DNA from: a virus
Strand: one strand, 5' to 3'
DNA: 46,773 bases
Virus record (IMG/VR): IMGVR_UViG_3300046642_001423
Coordinates: 1-46,773 of that record
Each line of letters opens with the position of its first letter. Position 1 is the stretch's first letter. Positions 20,004 through 29,032 of this stretch are shown piece after piece. Below the pieces are notes generated by a model. The model had not been told where the DNA came from. It was given only the letters and a program-made list of their open reading frames with translations, and searched no databases. Both the position numbers and the translations under genes were made by a program.

Positions 20004-21082
20004 TACGAGTACGTCCCTCGGAGCGAGTGACTCATCCGGCCGCCCGGTCGACACTCGATCGACCACCCGACCTCGCGGTAGTTCACACCGTCGTAGCTCA
20101 CGATATCCCAGGTGTCATGCAACGGGCTCACGCGCGCGTCGAACGCCAGCCATGTGAACGTCGAGATATCCGACGCGTACAACGCGGCGGCGGCCTGGTC
20201 GGCTTGCGCCTGTGTCGCGATGCCTTGCACGGTGTCGGTTTTCCGGATGCGTCGCCCGGTGTTGACGTACGAGTTCGGCGCGGCGTCGGGGACGTCGAAG
20301 ATTCCGACGAGTTCCGCGTCCGGGTTCCCACCGATCGCGACGTACCGGTTCGGCGCGGTGAGGAGGTCGTTAGAGAACACGGCGCTCCCCGGGACGACGC
20401 CACCGAGCCCGAACCCGTACGCAAAATCGGCGTCGGACGTCGCGACGTTCGGCGCGGTGCGACACCGCAACGACCCGGAGTTGTCGAAATACGGTGGGAG
20501 GAACCCGGCGTTTTTGCATAACCCGTCGAGGACGGTGAGGAACGTGTCGCGTCCGGCGACGAACCCGACCGCGACTCCGAGCGCGACGGTCGACGCGTCG
20601 ACACCGCTCTCCGAGAGTCCGAACCCGAGCGCGTCGAGCACTTCCAGAATCGCGCCGCGTACGAGGGTGCCCTCGCCCCACCCGATCGAGTTGTCGATAG
20701 GTTGGTCGAGGATCGTGCAGAGGTCCGTCAACACGCCGGTCCGTGGCGAACCCGACGACCATTGGACTTGTGAGTCGTCGCCCCACACGAACACACCGAG
20801 CGGGTACTCGACGCCGTCACCGAACCGCCAAAACGGGCGGGCGCGCATCGACAACGGGTCGATATCCGCGGCGTAGTAATGATTCGTGTTGACGTCGACG
20901 AGTGGCCGCGCCGGGATCTCGATCGACGGGACGCTGCGACGGATCGAGCGGGTCGTGTCGTTCGTGATCGTCGGCGTGGAGTGCTCCGACACCATCAGAT
21001 CCCCGAGGAGGTTGAGGTCGTTGTCGTAGACCCGCCACACGACCGTCTCGGGGCGGACCGGCCAATCGAGGACCGACGTCAC
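20003..21082 (-). CDS. Minor tail (tail-hub/baseplate-like) protein, 359 aa
   Basis: GTG 21082 overlaps the upstream stop (GTGA). The sequence has the pattern of phage minor tail proteins after the distal-tail gene: VYDNDLNLLGDLMVSEHST, PSIEIPARPLVDVN, FGDGVEYPLGVFVWG, GILTDLCTILDQPID-like segments and LDGLCKNAGFLPPYFDNSG, as in hub or gp44-like proteins. C-terminus with RVSPLHDTWDIVSYDGVNYRE fits the same family. Likely part of the adsorption apparatus at the tail tip. Confidence 0.65.
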   Translation of the reverse strand: MTSVLDWPVRPETVVWRVYDNDLNLLGDLMVSEHSTPTITNDTTRSIRRSVPSIEIPARPLVDVNTNHYYAADIDPLSMRARPFWRFGDGVEYPLGVFVWGDDSQVQWSSGSPRTGVLTDLCTILDQPIDNSIGWGEGTLVRGAILEVLDALGFGLSESGVDASTVALGVAVGFVAGRDTFLTVLDGLCKNAGFLPPYFDNSGSLRCRTAPNVATSDADFAYGFGLGGVVPGSAVFSNDLLTAPNRYVAIGGNPDAELVGIFDVPDAAPNSYVNTGRRIRKTDTVQGIATQAQADQAAAALYASDISTFTWLAFDARVSPLHDTWDIVSYDGVNYREVGWSIECRPGGRMSHSLRGTYS

Positions 21083-23448
21083 GCGGCTACCGCCACCACG
21101 AACGGCGTCGCCGCGACCTCGTCGCCTTGCACGTCCGCGAGGTAGAGATCCGCGCCGCCGCTGCTGTCCTCGTTCCCGGTCGGGACTCGGAGCGCGGCGA
21201 GCATCCGGTTCCCCCGATGGTCGAGAACACAGATGTACGGGATCACCGCGCGTGCGAGGTTCCGGAGTGGCGTGTACGCGTTCCATCCGAGCCCACCACC
21301 GGTCGGGAGTTTGTCGTCGGCTCCGACGATGAGCGTCCAATGCGCGGTGACGCCGCGGTTCTCCAACGGGTTCGCGGCGAGTTGATAGTCGCGGCCGTAG
21401 GCACCCTGACGGGTTTGTTCGTCCGCCTCGTTGAAGTCGTAGTTCTTGCCCGGCCGGTACTCGTACGCGAGGTTCTGCGTCGGGTTGTAGTTCGTGACCA
21501 AATACATAGTCGTCGCGTACGCGCCGGTCCCCGCGAGGAGCGGCTTCGTCACCGACGCACCGGCCGCCGTGTATGGCGACACCGCACCGTCGGAACGCAC
21601 GACCCGGATGCGGTACGTCGCCGCGATGCCACGCTTGGCTTCGTAGTCTTTCCACGCGGCGACCGACTCGACCGTCACCCACGCGATATCCATCCACGTC
21701 GCGCCCGCGTCCTCGGAACGTTGAATCTCGTACCGGGTGAAACTCCCGGCGAGCGACGTCGTCGCCCACGACAAATCCGCCCGCGGGATCGCCGTAACAC
21801 AGTTGACCGTCTCCCCGACGGCTTGTGTCCCGAGCGCCGCGGTCATCGACGCGGGTGCGACCGGGATCGTCGAGAGCGTGACGAGGAGGTCGGCGGTCGG
21901 GACGTCGACGACACCGTTGTACGTCGGTTCGTCGGTCGTGCCACCGAACGTCGCCACCGAACCCGTCGAACCCGGCGAGTCGAGCGCGAGAACTCCCCAA
22001 CTCGTCGCGACCGCCGCCGCCGACGAGAACTCGATGTAATACTGCGTCGCCGCGGCGAGCGTCGCGGACGCCGGGATTTGGACTTGGACGAGCCCCCACC
22101 CGAACGTCGGGTCGGCACCGGGGACCTTTTGTGAGGTCGTCGCCCACAACGCCGGAGTCAACGAGTACGTCGTGCCGAACTGCACGTTGTCGGAGCGACG
22201 TTTGATTTTGACGTCGAGGTTCGCGGTTTGCCCGGCGCGCATGTACGCCCAAAATCGGAGGATGCCGTACGCGGCGACGGCGGCGTTAGAGAACTCTTGC
22301 TCGGCGTTGCGCCCGGTGTAGACCAACGCGGTTTGCAGTTTGACGTACGGCAACGAGTCGACGCTGTCGGCGGGGACGGTGGTCCGCAACACGAACGCGT
22401 GGAGGCGCGACAACGCGGACCCCATCGCGGTTGGGAACGACCACTGTGAGTCGAGTGTCGGCATCCAAGAGTTGAACAACGAGAACGGTGTACCGACTCC
22501 GGCGACGGGTGACATTGTGTCGACGAACGGGATGCTCATCGAGCCCGTCGGGCTCAACCGGCGCACCGTGAACAAATGCCGACCGGTGCCGTCTTTCGTC
22601 CATGCACCACCGGTCGGTGTCGTCATGTTCCCCGTCGCGTTCCACGCCGGGAGCGTGTTGTTCCCGACCGCGAGCGCCGACGCCGAGTCGTCGAGAGTCG
22701 CGAACGCGAGGCGGGTCTCCGCGACGGTGTAGACGGTGAGCGTCACGTCGTACACGACGACCGCCGACCACACGCCCGCTTTGGATTGGCCGGTGAGCCA
22801 AAACTCGTCGGTCGTGTCGAGCGCCTGCACGTCCGCGATCGTCCACGGTTTCTTCGTCGACGGGTTGTAGTACGAGTACGCGTAGATCCAACTGTCGGAG
22901 CGCGGACCGGAGAGGTTCTGCAACAACGGGTAGTCGACACCCGAGAGGTTCAACCCCGCGGACAGCACCGACGTCGACCCGAGCGCGTACCGGATACCGA
23001 GACGGAGACCGACGATGCGTTTCCCGGTGAGCGTCAAACTCCCGGTGTTGAACCGTTGGACGAGTTGCGACGCGGTGCCCGAGACCGACGCATAGTTCGC
23101 CGTCGTCCCCGGGTTGCCCTCGTTGATCGAGTCGAAAATGTTGGTGTTGTTGCCCGCCTCGTTTTTCCACGTCCCGTCGGTGACGTCCTCGTTCGGTACC
23201 GCGTCGACACCGACCGCGGCGAGATCCCCCACCGCGGTCTCGTTGTCGTACGCCTCGACGACGTACACGCCGCCACGGACCGAGATCCCGGTGTTCGGCA
23301 CCGCGACGGTCCCGACGATCTGTGAGACGGATTGGTCCCACGACGTACCGATCATCTTCGACGGCGCGTCGATGTTGACGAGCCCACCGAAAACCGGCAT
23401 GAACTCCAACCCGAGCGTCGCGGTTTTGTTCGGGTTCCACTCGGTCAT
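21079..23448 (-). CDS. Large minor tail protein with FN3-like domain, 789 aa
   Basis: ATG 23448 overlaps the tape measure stop (TAATG). As the first gene after the tape measure it should be the distal tail or tail-tip protein. The first 520 residues are beta-rich with carbohydrate-binding-like modules (SLTLTGKRIVGLRLGIRY, DVKIKRRSDNVQFGTTYSL, TQYYIEFSSAAAVAT). Residues about 525-640 look like a fibronectin type III domain (APASMTAALG, RADLSWATTSLAGSFTRYEI, ATYRIRVVRSDGAVSPYT). The C-terminal part contains YEYRPGKNYDFNEADE and LRNLARAVIPYICVLDHRG. Host-surface contact is likely. Confidence 0.7.
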   Translation of the reverse strand: MTEWNPNKTATLGLEFMPVFGGLVNIDAPSKMIGTSWDQSVSQIVGTVAVPNTGISVRGGVYVVEAYDNETAVGDLAAVGVDAVPNEDVTDGTWKNEAGNNTNIFDSINEGNPGTTANYASVSGTASQLVQRFNTGSLTLTGKRIVGLRLGIRYALGSTSVLSAGLNLSGVDYPLLQNLSGPRSDSWIYAYSYYNPSTKKPWTIADVQALDTTDEFWLTGQSKAGVWSAVVVYDVTLTVYTVAETRLAFATLDDSASALAVGNNTLPAWNATGNMTTPTGGAWTKDGTGRHLFTVRRLSPTGSMSIPFVDTMSPVAGVGTPFSLFNSWMPTLDSQWSFPTAMGSALSRLHAFVLRTTVPADSVDSLPYVKLQTALVYTGRNAEQEFSNAAVAAYGILRFWAYMRAGQTANLDVKIKRRSDNVQFGTTYSLTPALWATTSQKVPGADPTFGWGLVQVQIPASATLAAATQYYIEFSSAAAVATSWGVLALDSPGSTGSVATFGGTTDEPTYNGVVDVPTADLLVTLSTIPVAPASMTAALGTQAVGETVNCVTAIPRADLSWATTSLAGSFTRYEIQRSEDAGATWMDIAWVTVESVAAWKDYEAKRGIAATYRIRVVRSDGAVSPYTAAGASVTKPLLAGTGAYATTMYLVTNYNPTQNLAYEYRPGKNYDFNEADEQTRQGAYGRDYQLAANPLENRGVTAHWTLIVGADDKLPTGGGLGWNAYTPLRNLARAVIPYICVLDHRGNRMLAALRVPTGNEDSSGGADLYLADVQGDEVAATPFVVAVAA

Positions 23449-26400
23449 TAGCCCATCCTTGCCGTCGTCACAATCCCCCGACGCGTCAACGCGTCGGCCG
23501 CACCCTCGACGACTTGCTCCCCGACCGTGCGAGCGAGCGCCGGGTCCGTCACTCCCGACACGTGGACATTGAACTCGATCGTCGTCGACGACGGACCACT
23601 ACCACCGACGAACGCACCGATCGGCGTGAACGGCGACGCCGCCGATCCCATCATGCCGTCGATCAACGCGGCGGACTCCGCCGCCGCCGTGGCCGCCTGT
23701 GACGCGATGCCTGCCGCGATGCCATACCCGAACGACGCACCGATCCGCAACCCCTCGCGCGACGGGAACGGCGGGTTGCTCACCGCGTCGTGCGCCGCTT
23801 GGATCGCCGCGTTCACGATGGCGGTCGCCGCACCGGCGACGTAACCCTCGTTCGCATAGATGCCGTCACCGATACCCGCCGAGAACGACGCGCCGATCCC
23901 GTAACCGATGTTGTGCATGTTCGCCCCGGCGAGCGCCGCGTCGTTCGCGGCCCGGTCGACCTCGCCGGTCACCGCCCCCGACGTCGCGGACGCACCCGAA
24001 CCCGCACCCGACGCCATCGCGCTGCCGAGAGCGTTGCCGTGCGCGTCGAAAATCGGTGTCTGCCCGGACACGGCGGCGGCCGCGTTGCCGGTGTTGTTGA
24101 GCACGACGTCGGTCACACCCGCCGACCCGGCGTCCGCCCCCGTTTTGAGCGCGGTACCGATCTGCGTCCCGGTCGCGTCGTAGACCGGGACGGACGCTTG
24201 GAGATGAGCGAGCGCGTCGTTGTTGTGGGTAATGAGCCCATCGACGAACGACGTGTCCGCCCCCGCGTTCGCGAGATTGTCCCGCAACGTTTGCAACTCG
24301 ACGCCGTACGACTGCAACGGGACCTGTTGTTCCGCGAGCGTCCCACCATTCGCGGCGATCGACGCCGACCATGCCGTCGCCGCGCTCGCCGCCTGATTCA
24401 CGGCCGAGTAGTTCGCCTCCGCCGCCGCGGTCCCGATCCCGATCGCGAGCCCGTTCTTCGCGAGTGCGTCATTGACCGACGTCAAACTCGTATCGAACGC
24501 GATGTGTGCTTGCTCTTGCGACACGAACCGCCCGAGGGAGATATCGAGCGTCGCGTTCAACGCCTGTTGCGCGAGGTTCAACGCGTCGACGGCTTCCTTC
24601 GCGGAGAGCGTCCCCGCCGCGTACCGGTCGTGTGCATCCTTCGCGTTCGCGTACGCCGTGGTGCTCGCCTCGACCTCCGCGTTGTAGGCACGCGTCCCGT
24701 CCGCCACCGACGCGAGCGGCGTGATACTCGCGATCAACGAGTTCGCCGCGTCGTCGATCGCCTTTTTGGACGCGATCGCCGCGGCCGCCTGTTGCGCGTA
24801 CGCGACGTTCCCTCCGAGCACCGCGGCGGGGAGTGCCTTTTGCGCGGCGTCGAGCATCGTCGTCGCGTCCGCGAGCGACAACGCGCCGCCCTCGTACCGG
24901 GCGAGCGCCGCGACGCCGTCGGTCAATGCGACGATCGACGACTGTTGCTCCGATTTCGTCGCCGCGTACCCGGCCGAGAGTTCGGGGAGCGCCGACGTCG
25001 CGAGCGCCACCGTCGCTCCGGCGAGTTCGTTCGTCGCGGCGGTTTGCTCCTTCTTGACGGAGGCGTCGTCCGCACCGATTTTCTTCAAGTCGCGCGTGGC
25101 GTTCCCCGCCGCTTGTTGCGCGATGATTTGCTCCAAGATCGTTTTCTTCAACCCGTCGTTCGCCTGACCGGTCGAGACCAACTGCCGTGCCATCGCACCG
25201 AGCGCGGGCGACGCGGACGACAACACCGACACGAACGCCTGATTCGTGACCTTCCCCTGATCCGTCGACGCGGTGAAATCCCCGAGCGTCTTGTCGGCGT
25301 TGTGCATGTGTTCCGAGAACGCGGCGGGCGAGTCGGTGTTCAACGCGTCGAGAAGTTCTTGCGCGTGCCCGGCCGAGTCGCTACTCGCGTGCCCGGCCGA
25401 TTGCACCGCGGACGTGTAGTCCGACCATGACACCTTCGCCCGACCGAGGTCGTCGATCTGATTGTTCGTTTGGAGTTGTTGCCGGAGTGCTTTCGACGCG
25501 GTGTCGTCGATCACCGCGCCCGCCGTCGTCAACGTCGCCGTCAAATCCTTGACGGACTTGTTCGACTCGTCCGCACCGCCACCGAACAACCCGAACGCGG
25601 CCGCGCCGAGAGCGAGCCCACCGATAATGATCCCGATCGGACCGAGCGCCCCTGCGATGCCGATGGCCGCCTCGTCCGCCGCGACGGCGGTCGCCTCGAT
25701 CCCGGCCGCCGCGACGGGCGCCGAACCCGCCACCGCGTACAACGCCGTCGAGACCGCCGTGAAGATGGCCGGGAGGAACTCGATCGCCCTGAAGGCGAGG
25801 AACCCGTCGACGACGGGAACGATCGCCGGACCGAGGAAATCGAGGACGTCCGCGAGTGCCTGCACGACGGGCGTCACGGCTTGGAGCGCGGTCGTCACCG
25901 CGGGGAGAATGTCCGCCCCGACGCGGCCGATCGCCGTCGCAAACGCGGAGATGATCGGGAGGCTCGCTTGGATCGCGTCGAACATCGGGATCACGACCGT
26001 TTTACCGACCGTTTCCAAAACGAGGTTGAACTCCTCGCGCAAACGGCGCTGCACGATCGTCGCGTTCGTCGCCCCGGTAGCGACGGAGGACCCGAGTTGG
26101 TCGCCATATTTCGCGGTGGCGAGCGTCGCCGCGGCGGCGGCCTTTTCGTAGATCGACAACTCCGCCGACGCCTTGCCGTTCGCGTCGGCGCTCGCCTTCG
26201 CGGAAATCTCCGCCGCGGTGAGGGAGATACCGAACGACGCCGCGAACCGGCCACCGCGCGCTAGTCGGGTTGCCATCGCATCCGCGACGTCGGACACGGA
26301 ACCGAGCGCCGGGTTCAACGCGACCGCCCGAGACGCGAGCGCGATGATCGTGTCGGTGAACTGCGCGGCGGCCTTGTCGCTCGCACCACTGTTTTTCGCG

Positions 26401-27290
26401 TATTGGTCGAGCGTCGCGGCCGTGTTGTGCAACGCGGCGTCGTTCGTCCCGAGCGTCGTTGCGAGTTTCCCGAGGTCCGTGTTCAACGTCCCGACGTTGA
26501 CGTGTTCCACCGACGCGGCCATCGGCCCGAGAATCGCCGTGAACCGTTGCGACGACGACGTCGCCTCGACACCCTTGTTGAAAATCTCCCCGAGCGCGAC
26601 GGCGAACGCGCCACCGGCCGCGACTCCCGCACCCATCGCGCCACCCGCGCCGACGGCGGCGGATTGCAACTCGCTCGTCGACCCGACCGCGAGTCCCGCC
26701 GCCGCTCCCGCCGCCTCCGTCGCGTGACCGAACCCTGCCGTCGAGGTCGCCGCGCCGCTCATCGCGGCACCCGTCGACGAGGCGGACGACCCGAGATCGT
26801 CGATCGCGCCTTGCGCCTCGGTCGTATCCGCGGTGACCTCTATGTCGATCGGTGCCGCGTCGAGCGCGCTGATTTCGTGTTGCGCCTCGGAGATATCCGC
26901 GGTGACCGCGACGGTCGAGTCGGCCGCGGTGACCGCGTCGGAGATATCGCCGGTGATCGTGTCCGCGCCGGTCTCGTCGACGGCGACGGTCCCGTCGGCG
27001 GCGGCGACCGCGGCGTCAAGGTCGGACGTGATCGTGTCCGCCCCTGCCGCCTCGACCGGGACCTCACCATCCGCGGACGCGACCGCGTCGGAGATCGCGG
27101 GTTCGACCGCGGCGACGTTCGGATCGACGACGACCTCCGGTACCGCGGCGACGGCGTCGGCCATCGCCGCGGCGAACGAGTCCGCACCGCGCCCGAGCGC
27201 GGACTCGACCTCGTTCCCGAGTGAATCGACGGTCGAGAGCGCCGCGCCAATGTCGAGCGAGAGTTCCGCGGAGAGTTGCTCGTCGGCCAC
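23448..27290 (-). CDS. Tape measure protein, 1280 aa
   Basis: GTG 27290 shares its G with the stop of the chaperone frame (TAGTG). Length, the long Ala-rich helical composition and the place between chaperones and minor tail proteins identify it. Several hydrophobic stretches occur at about residues 560-640 (GIIIGGLALGAAAFGLFGGG). At roughly 1.5 angstrom per residue the tail would be about 190 nm long. Residues 53-126 hold three tandem units of about 25 residues (GADTITSDLDAAVAAADGT and its relatives). The C-terminus (SFGYGIAAGIASQA, EFNVHVSGVTDPAL) is typical of actinophage tape measures. No peptidase motif was found. Confidence 0.93.
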   Translation of the reverse strand: MADEQLSAELSLDIGAALSTVDSLGNEVESALGRGADSFAAAMADAVAAVPEVVVDPNVAAVEPAISDAVASADGEVPVEAAGADTITSDLDAAVAAADGTVAVDETGADTITGDISDAVTAADSTVAVTADISEAQHEISALDAAPIDIEVTADTTEAQGAIDDLGSSASSTGAAMSGAATSTAGFGHATEAAGAAAGLAVGSTSELQSAAVGAGGAMGAGVAAGGAFAVALGEIFNKGVEATSSSQRFTAILGPMAASVEHVNVGTLNTDLGKLATTLGTNDAALHNTAATLDQYAKNSGASDKAAAQFTDTIIALASRAVALNPALGSVSDVADAMATRLARGGRFAASFGISLTAAEISAKASADANGKASAELSIYEKAAAAATLATAKYGDQLGSSVATGATNATIVQRRLREEFNLVLETVGKTVVIPMFDAIQASLPIISAFATAIGRVGADILPAVTTALQAVTPVVQALADVLDFLGPAIVPVVDGFLAFRAIEFLPAIFTAVSTALYAVAGSAPVAAAGIEATAVAADEAAIGIAGALGPIGIIIGGLALGAAAFGLFGGGADESNKSVKDLTATLTTAGAVIDDTASKALRQQLQTNNQIDDLGRAKVSWSDYTSAVQSAGHASSDSAGHAQELLDALNTDSPAAFSEHMHNADKTLGDFTASTDQGKVTNQAFVSVLSSASPALGAMARQLVSTGQANDGLKKTILEQIIAQQAAGNATRDLKKIGADDASVKKEQTAATNELAGATVALATSALPELSAGYAATKSEQQSSIVALTDGVAALARYEGGALSLADATTMLDAAQKALPAAVLGGNVAYAQQAAAAIASKKAIDDAANSLIASITPLASVADGTRAYNAEVEASTTAYANAKDAHDRYAAGTLSAKEAVDALNLAQQALNATLDISLGRFVSQEQAHIAFDTSLTSVNDALAKNGLAIGIGTAAAEANYSAVNQAASAATAWSASIAANGGTLAEQQVPLQSYGVELQTLRDNLANAGADTSFVDGLITHNNDALAHLQASVPVYDATGTQIGTALKTGADAGSAGVTDVVLNNTGNAAAAVSGQTPIFDAHGNALGSAMASGAGSGASATSGAVTGEVDRAANDAALAGANMHNIGYGIGASFSAGIGDGIYANEGYVAGAATAIVNAAIQAAHDAVSNPPFPSREGLRIGASFGYGIAAGIASQAATAAAESAALIDGMMGSAASPFTPIGAFVGGSGPSSTTIEFNVHVSGVTDPALARTVGEQVVEGAADALTRRGIVTTARMG
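26913..27134 (-). repeat. Three tandem ~75-bp units in the tape measure gene
   Basis: Residues 53-76, 77-101 and 102-126 of the tape measure align as 24-25-residue units sharing GADTIT, an Asp-containing helix (DAVxAADGT) and a V-x-V start. The second and third units are closest. Such units could change tail length by one step. Confidence 0.55.
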
Positions 27291-28041
27291 TACATGATCC
27301 CCCGGATACGTTGTCTCGGGACGGGTGGGTCCTCATTCTGCCCGCTCGACGGTGGAGTCCAGAGGTTCTCCCGTCCGGCGTCGCCCGCTTGGAGGTCCAC
27401 GAACCCCCCGTCGAGGAGCGGCCGTGCCGCCGCGAGGACCGCGAGTTGACGGTCGAGCCCGAGGATCGACGCGACCTCGCTCGGGGTGAGGGACCGCACC
27501 ATCGACGGGACCATCGGTGCGAGCGCCCGATACCACGGCGCGAGGAAACCGCGCGCGCCACGGAGCCGGGTCCGTGTCGGGCGTGGAGTTTTCGGGCGTT
27601 GCCGCCCGGCGCGGTCCTCGTCTAGTTCGGGAGGGACGCCGGTCCAGGCAAAGGGGCTCGGAAATGCTCCAGCATCGTCCGGATGACGAGCGGCGACGCC
27701 GCCCACCCGTACAACTGCGTCGGGTCGACGGCGACCCGCTCGGTCGGGTCCGACGTGAGCGCCATCCGCGCTATCGCCTCGATCACGACCTTGCCGTATG
27801 GCGTGTCACCGCCGTACGTCGCGGTCGTCCGGTCCCTCGCCGCTTTCGTGTACGCGTCGAGTTGCGCCCGGTCGTTCGTGTCGGTCACCGCGGGGAGCAC
27901 CGGGAGCGCGTCGTCGACGCGTTCCGCCTCCTCGGTGAGCCACGCGAGGTCCTCCATCGACGGCTCGTCGAGCGTCACCGGTTCCCGACCTCGGAGTGGG
28001 AACGTGATAGTCCCGTCCTCGTTGACTTGCATTTTCGGCAT
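27290..28041 (-). CDS. Tail assembly chaperone, long form made by -1 frameshift
   Basis: The frame that ends at 27290 has no start of its own; it overlaps the end of the 139-aa chaperone and continues for about 110 codons. The slippery heptamer C-CCT-TTG at 27655-27649, in the zero frame of the short form, lets CCT-TTG slip to CCC-TTT, after which the protein continues FAWTGVPPELDEDRAG and ends RQRIRGIM. This is the gpG/gpGT arrangement of siphophage tail assembly chaperones, which bind the tape measure encoded next. The stop overlaps the tape measure start. Confidence 0.8.
27622..28041 (-). CDS. Tail assembly chaperone, short form, 139 aa
   Basis: ATG 28041 has the ribosome site GAGAGGACC. 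The N-terminus (MPKMQVNEDGTITFPLRG) and EPVTLDEPSMEDLAWLTEEA are typical of actinophage G-type chaperones, followed by helical DRTTATYGGDTPYGKVVIEA and VDPTQLYGWAASPLVIR. Translation normally stops at TAG 27622; a fraction of ribosomes shift before that to make the long form. The pair lies directly before the tape measure gene. Confidence 0.85.
   Translation of the reverse strand: MPKMQVNEDGTITFPLRGREPVTLDEPSMEDLAWLTEEAERVDDALPVLPAVTDTNDRAQLDAYTKAARDRTTATYGGDTPYGKVVIEAIARMALTSDPTERVAVDPTQLYGWAASPLVIRTMLEHFRAPLPGPASLPN
27649..27655 (-). promoter_or_regulatory. Slippery heptamer for -1 frameshifting
   Basis: Minus-strand CCCTTTG fits the X-XXY-YYZ rule in the correct phase (C-CCT-TTG), 27 nt before the zero-frame stop. 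The two overlapping frames and their gene position support use of this site. Confidence 0.8.
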
Positions 28042-28058
28042 ACGTCTCGGTCCTCTCG

Positions 28059-28628
28059 TTACGACGCCGGTGTGGGCGACGGCGCGACGTGGAGTCTCCA
28101 TTGCACTCCCGCGCACTCGCCGGACGGCAGGATAGGCGTCGCGTCGACGAACCGTAGGGACCTTCCCGCGGTGTTGCGCCGGATCTCCTCGACGATGGCC
28201 GCCTCGTCGACTCCGGCGATCGAGTTCAACGCGCACCCGAGCCCGACGAGCGCACGGACGACACCGTCCTCGACGTCCGCGAGCATCCCCGCCGTCGAGT
28301 TCACCGACGCGTCGTACACCGCGTCGACGTACGGGAGGCCGTCGCGGGTCGGTGGGTCCGGCCAACACACGACGTAACGGACGACGAGTGTCACCATCGG
28401 CCGTTGCACACATGGGTCGTTGACGTCGGAGGCGGAGGAGCCGGTCCCACCGGCGTTCGCGCGTCCGTTCTCCCAATGCACCGCGAGGAACCCGTCGTCG
28501 GTGCAGCAGTCGTGCGGAATGTTGCCGTGGTAGAGGAGCATCCGGTCGGGCTCGGGTCGCCCGAGGTCGTTCACCAACGCGTCCGCGACGTACTCGACGG
28601 TCGCGGTCATCAGCCCCGACAAACTCAT
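28059..28628 (-). CDS. Tail terminator-like protein, 189 aa
   Basis: ATG 28628 overlaps the previous stop (ATGA). Position between the gp10-like connector and the chaperones, length, and the pattern (LMTATVEYVADALVNDLG at the start, QRPMVTLVVRYVVCWP in the middle, LHVAPSPTP at the end) fit the tail-terminator/head-tail joining proteins of actinophages. It has a Cys pair HDCCTDDG. A major tail protein, usually encoded between this gene and the chaperones, is missing here. Confidence 0.6.
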   Translation of the reverse strand: MSLSGLMTATVEYVADALVNDLGRPEPDRMLLYHGNIPHDCCTDDGFLAVHWENGRANAGGTGSSASDVNDPCVQRPMVTLVVRYVVCWPDPPTRDGLPYVDAVYDASVNSTAGMLADVEDGVVRALVGLGCALNSIAGVDEAAIVEEIRRNTAGRSLRFVDATPILPSGECAGVQWRLHVAPSPTPAS

Positions 28629-29032
28629 CGTCCCGCCTCTCTCACAATCTCCGGCCATGCGTCGATGGTCCGGTCCCACCAATGCGTCGGCTCGGTGCCT
28701 TTCACGCTCGGAGCGAATACGAGACCGCCCATGATCGCGGAGTCGAACACCAACACGCGCGCGTTGCGCGGGACGATCGGTGTCCCTTCGGGTCCGTAGA
28801 TCCCGGTCCCTTCGTTCTGATATTTCATGTAGACCTCACCCACGACGATCCGCACGACGTACACGTCGCCGTTGTCGTCGACCGCCTCGACCGCGATGGA
28901 GTCGGCGCCCGCACCGGTGCGCCGCGGCGCGAGCCCTTGCGCCTTGTTGACGAACGTCGAGCCGATCGACTCCGCGATCGTGCGGCCGTGTTCACGGACG
29001 AGGCGCGTCACGCCCGAGACGTCGACCGCCAT
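28625..29032 (-). CDS. HK97 gp10-like neck/connector protein, 135 aa
   Basis: ATG 29032 overlaps the connector stop (TGATG). The motif order GLAPRRTGAGADSIAVEAV, YMKYQNEGTGIYGPEG and THWWDRTIDAWPEIVREAG matches the gp10-like neck proteins that follow the adaptor in siphophage head-tail modules. It would bind the adaptor and the tail terminator. Confidence 0.75.
   Translation of the reverse strand: MAVDVSGVTRLVREHGRTIAESIGSTFVNKAQGLAPRRTGAGADSIAVEAVDDNGDVYVVRIVVGEVYMKYQNEGTGIYGPEGTPIVPRNARVLVFDSAIMGGLVFAPSVKGTEPTHWWDRTIDAWPEIVREAGR

Noticed and set aside
23790-25430. Plus-strand ORF of 546 codons
   Set aside because: Antisense to the tape measure gene; Arg-rich without any domain pattern.
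26255-26275. GCGCTAGTCGG resembling a class B -10 region
   Set aside because: Inside the tape measure coding sequence, with no operator and no start codon at the right distance.
28912-28923. Palindrome CGCACCGGTGCG
   Set aside because: It resembles the operator core but lies inside the gp10-like gene, lacks the GGCGCAC-N-GTGCGC spacing and has no promoter next to it.
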